DNA of 64,000 bases from Thermosediminibacteraceae bacterium (GTDB lineage: Bacteria; Bacillota; Thermosediminibacteria; Thermosediminibacterales; Thermosediminibacteraceae). The position numbers and the translations under genes were made by a program. Positions within the stretch are counted from its first letter, which is position 1. Every line of letters begins with the position of its first letter. Positions 61,076-64,000 of this stretch are shown here, piece by piece. A model generated the notes under the pieces. The model saw only the letters and a list, made by a program, of their open reading frames with translations, made no database searches and was not told the origin of the DNA. The stretch spans positions 1 through 64,000 of the forward strand of contig JAKKUQ010000001.1 of NCBI GenBank assembly GCA_021890755.1, written 5' to 3'.

Positions 61076-63163
61076 TTATCCCTCCTCCATTTGATTTTTG
61101 TAACCGCATTCAGGATTAGTACATGCTGTAGTTGTTCCTTTTTTTGTGGTTTTCTCCACCATTAGGCTGCCGCAATGCGGACAGGGATCTTTGCAAGGTG
61201 GATCCCATATTATAAATTCGCAATCGGGATAGTTGCCGCAGCCGTAAAACTTTCGTCCTTTTTTCGATTTCCTAAGGACGATATCACCGCCGCAGACAGG
61301 ACATTTTACACCAGTTCCTTCAACTAAAGGTTTTGTATTCTTGCATTCTGGGAATCCTGAACAAGCCATAAATTCACCGTATTTGCCGCGCTTTATTACC
61401 ATATTCCTGCCGCAAATCTCACACTTTTCTTCAGTGATTTCATCTTCTATTTTTACTTCCTCGATTTTTTCTTCTGCTATCTTCAATTTTTCCTCAAAAG
61501 GCCTGTAAAATGCCTCTACAATTCGCTGCCAGTTTTCTTCTCCTGATTCTATTTTATCCAGCTGATTTTCCATTTCCGCAGTAAAATCAAGATCCACTAT
61601 GTCGCTAAAGTATTCCTTTAATATTTCCGTCACAATTTGTCCTAATTCTGTCGGCTTAAACCTCCCCTTTTCCTTTTTTACGTAACCCCTTTTTTGAATG
61701 GTATCGATAATGGGCGCGTATGTGCTCGGTCTACCGATGCCCCTTTCTTCTAACGCCTTTACCAGCATAGCTTCTGTAAACCTTGGCGGGGGCTGAGTAA
61801 AATGCTGTTCTGGTATAATTTTCAGGAGTGTTAACTTTTGCTCCTTAGAAAGGTCAGGCAGTAAACCCTCATCTTTTTCAGTTTCTTCATCGACTCCTTC
61901 TGTATAAACAGCCATAAACCCTGCAAATCTGAGGGTTGAGCCAGATGCTTTGAACACATAAGTTCCCGCTCTAATTTCCGCTGAAACGGTATCGTATATA
62001 GCCGGCGCCATTTGGCTTGCTACAAACCTTTCCCATATTAACTTATAAAGCTTATACTGGTCAACAGTCAAGGAATTCTTTATTGCTTCGGGATGCCGGA
62101 AAACCGAGGTGGGCCTTATAGCTTCATGAGCATCCTGGATGTTTTTTTTGGGTTTCTGCGACGACGCTCCACCTCCTATATATTCGGAACCGAAATTTTT
62201 TAATATATACTCTTTTGCTTCCTTTTGTGCTTGTTCCGATATTCTCGTCGAATCGGTCCTTATATACGTCACAAGGCCAACAGTGCCCTCACCTTCAATA
62301 TCGAGGCCCTCGTAAAGCTGCTGAGCTATCATCATTGTCTTTTTTGCAGTAAAGCCTAGTTTCCTCGCCGCTTCTTGCTGCATAGTGCTTGTTGTAAAAG
62401 GCGGTGATGGATTACGACGCCTTTCGCCTTTTTTGACCTCCGCAACAATAAAAACTTCATTTTGCAAATCGGCTACAATTTTTTCAACTTCTTCTCTATT
62501 TTTCAGACTTATTTTCTCATTTTCCCTGGAATGAAGTTTTGCTTTGAAAACACTGCCATCATCCCGATCCGTCAGTTCTACCTCAATAGTCCAGTATTCT
62601 TCAGGGACAAATTCGGCTATTTCCTTTTCCCTGTCGCATATCATCCTGACAGCTGCTGATTGAACTCTACCGGCACTGAGTCCCCATTTGACTTTACGCC
62701 ATAGAATTGGACTTATTTTGTAACCCACCAAGCGATCTAAAATTCTTCTTGCCTGCTGGGCGTCCACAAGGTTCATATCTATTTTCCGAGGATGGCGTAA
62801 GGATTCGGAAACGGCACTCTTTGTTATTTCATGGAATTCCACCCTGCAAGGAGATTCTAGCGGAATTTCTAGAAGGTGGGCAAGATGCCATGATATGGCT
62901 TCCCCCTCCCTATCGGGGTCAGTGGCAAGTAGAATATTTTTTGCTTTGGCAGCCTCTTTTCTCAAATTTTCTATTATTGAGCCCTTACCCCTAATGGTTA
63001 TATACTTAGGCAAAAAGCCATTTTCAATATCAATTCCAAGTTGGCTTTTTGGCAAATCCCTAACGTGGCCCATAGAGGCCACTACTTTGTAGTCCCTTCC
63101 CAAAAACCGACTGATAGTTTTTGCTTTAGCTGGAGATTCAACTATTATCAGAGATTTTGCCAT
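61076..63163 (-). CDS. topA: DNA topoisomerase I
   Basis: 695 residues, type IA. TOPRIM domain (SLIIVESPAKAKTISRFLG, DPDREGEAISWHLA), active-site Tyr in VTYIRTDSTRIS (about 298-309), and three C-terminal four-cysteine zinc fingers beginning CEICGRNMV, CPVCGGDIV and CPHCGSLMV (about 580-690). Removes negative supercoils. It lies between dprA and trmFO as in Bacillus. Confidence 0.96.
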   Translation of the reverse strand: MAKSLIIVESPAKAKTISRFLGRDYKVVASMGHVRDLPKSQLGIDIENGFLPKYITIRGKGSIIENLRKEAAKAKNILLATDPDREGEAISWHLAHLLEIPLESPCRVEFHEITKSAVSESLRHPRKIDMNLVDAQQARRILDRLVGYKISPILWRKVKWGLSAGRVQSAAVRMICDREKEIAEFVPEEYWTIEVELTDRDDGSVFKAKLHSRENEKISLKNREEVEKIVADLQNEVFIVAEVKKGERRRNPSPPFTTSTMQQEAARKLGFTAKKTMMIAQQLYEGLDIEGEGTVGLVTYIRTDSTRISEQAQKEAKEYILKNFGSEYIGGGASSQKPKKNIQDAHEAIRPTSVFRHPEAIKNSLTVDQYKLYKLIWERFVASQMAPAIYDTVSAEIRAGTYVFKASGSTLRFAGFMAVYTEGVDEETEKDEGLLPDLSKEQKLTLLKIIPEQHFTQPPPRFTEAMLVKALEERGIGRPSTYAPIIDTIQKRGYVKKEKGRFKPTELGQIVTEILKEYFSDIVDLDFTAEMENQLDKIESGEENWQRIVEAFYRPFEEKLKIAEEKIEEVKIEDEITEEKCEICGRNMVIKRGKYGEFMACSGFPECKNTKPLVEGTGVKCPVCGGDIVLRKSKKGRKFYGCGNYPDCEFIIWDPPCKDPCPHCGSLMVEKTTKKGTTTACTNPECGYKNQMEEG

Positions 63164-63172
63164 ATTACCACC

Positions 63173-64000
63173 TCAAACTTTAATGACATATCCTCCCGGT
63201 AAGAATACTATCAAATCTTTTAACTGGAGGCGGGTTATAATAGCATTTATTTCCTGAGGGGATTTCCCAGTCTTTTGAACGAGAAGTTCTATACTTACCG
63301 GGTGATAATCAATGAGATTTAGCACTTCATTTTCTTCTTGGGTAGTACTGATAATACTGGTAATATCGGATCCATTTTCCATCGAAAAATCGGTTTTCTT
63401 CTTCAAATTTAGTTCTTCTAAAATATCGTTTACATTTTCGACCAATTTGGCTCCCTGCTTAATGAGCTTGTGAGTTCCACGACTGTAGGGGCTGAATATA
63501 CTTCCAGGAACTGCGAAAACTTCTCTTCCTTGTTCCAGTGCAAAATCGGCAGTAATCAACGAACCGCTTTTTTCTGCGGCTTCTACCACTACAGTTCCTC
63601 TGGAGATGCCGCTGATAATCCGGTTTCTCGCAGGAAAGTTTGAAGATAAAGGCCTAGTACCAATAGGAAAACTGGTTACGACACAACCTGCCTTAATTAT
63701 TTCCTTCATTATTTCATAGTTTTCAGGAGGATATACTATGTCTATTCCACACCCCAGAACAGCCGTGGTAGGCCCGCCTGCTTTTAGTGCTCCTCTATGG
63801 GCATAAGAATCAATACCACGGGCCAAGCCACTTACCACGTTAATATTGAATTCAGCAAGTTCCTCTGCCATTTGCTCCGCAATCTTTCGTCCATAAGATG
63901 TTGGCTTCCTAGTTCCTACTATTGCGATTGATTCCTGGTTCAGAACCGATACCTCTCCCAGGGCATAAAGTACCGGGGGAGGGTCGTAAATTTCTATCAA
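63173..64000 (-). CDS. dprA: DNA-processing protein DprA, N-terminus beyond the window
   Basis: At least 275 residues here; the 5' end lies past 64000. The Rossmann-like DprA fold is clear: SIAIVGTRKPTSYGRKIAEQ, VVSGLARGIDSYAHRGAL, TAVLGCGIDIVYPPEN, FPARNRIISGISRGTVVVEA, GSLITADFALEQGREVFAVP. A C-terminal winged-helix-like domain (about 215-275) ends the protein. DprA loads RecA on incoming single-stranded DNA. First visible gene of the topA-trmFO-xerC-hslVU-codY group. Confidence 0.93.
   Translation of the reverse strand: MIEIYDPPPVLYALGEVSVLNQESIAIVGTRKPTSYGRKIAEQMAEELAEFNINVVSGLARGIDSYAHRGALKAGGPTTAVLGCGIDIVYPPENYEIMKEIIKAGCVVTSFPIGTRPLSSNFPARNRIISGISRGTVVVEAAEKSGSLITADFALEQGREVFAVPGSIFSPYSRGTHKLIKQGAKLVENVNDILEELNLKKKTDFSMENGSDITSIISTTQEENEVLNLIDYHPVSIELLVQKTGKSPQEINAIITRLQLKDLIVFLPGGYVIKV

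Overview
The window is a stretch of chromosome from a low-GC, flagellated, endospore-forming Firmicute. The evidence is small acid-soluble spore protein, YunB and YtxC genes, CodY, a T-box leader, an L20-type leader, and a Bacillus-like fla/che gene order. Charged, lysine/glutamate-rich proteins and the mix of clostridial and bacillar gene orders suggest a thermophilic anaerobe of the Thermoanaerobacterales/Thermosediminibacterales kind; that placement is inference, because only the first bases of a 16S gene are present. Almost every gene is a recognisable housekeeping, sporulation or motility gene. I see no transposase, prophage, CRISPR array, toxin system or biosynthetic cluster.

Layout. 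Positions 1-400 hold the 5' end of a minus-strand 16S rRNA gene with leader and two tandem promoters. 401-2314 (minus): yunB and tyrS. 2471-5005 (plus): a class A penicillin-binding protein, ending in a hairpin shared with the operon facing it. 5035-13611 (minus): a small Phe-rich yqzL-like gene, a terminator, then pheS-pheT-zapA-polX-mutS2-DUF523. 13606-16541: a KtrAB/Trk-type potassium uptake pair, a possible 27-codon gene and a SpoU RNA methyltransferase. 16568-17864: infC-rpmI-rplT behind an L20-type leader. 17878-20071: thrS behind a T-box. 20082-21653: DUF445 and ytxC. 21775-22380: seven tRNA genes (in transcription order Val-UAC, Asp, Phe, Gly, Cys, Leu, Val-GAC). 22543-22752: a spore protein gene. 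22971-26494 (plus): an Nfu-like gene, then an Rrf2/IscR regulator, cysteine desulfurase, IscU scaffold and MnmA.

From 55676 down to 26491 runs one long fla/che operon on the minus strand: flgB, flgC, fliE-J, motE-like ylxF, fliK, flgD, a flagellar operon protein, flgE, flbD, motA, motB, fliL, fliM, fliY, cheY, fliO-R, flhB, flhA, flhF, flhG, a PilZ protein, cheA, cheW, cheC, cheD, sigD, fapA and a 90-residue unknown. It encodes the basal body, export gate, hook, stator, switch, a c-di-GMP-responsive brake candidate, chemotaxis core and flagellar sigma factor. Upstream of it, 64000 to 55943 holds dprA-topA-trmFO-xerC-hslV-hslU-codY, the order known from Bacillus.

The most notable observations are: PolX with Asn in place of the third catalytic Asp, with its PHP nuclease residues intact; the Phe-rich yqzL-like ORF and terminator directly in front of pheST; an AUU start for infC; two unexplained structured elements flanking the hook gene flgE; ribosome-binding or start sites overlapping terminators at yunB and trkH; and a plus-strand terminator lying inside the opposing gene at the end of the fla/che operon.
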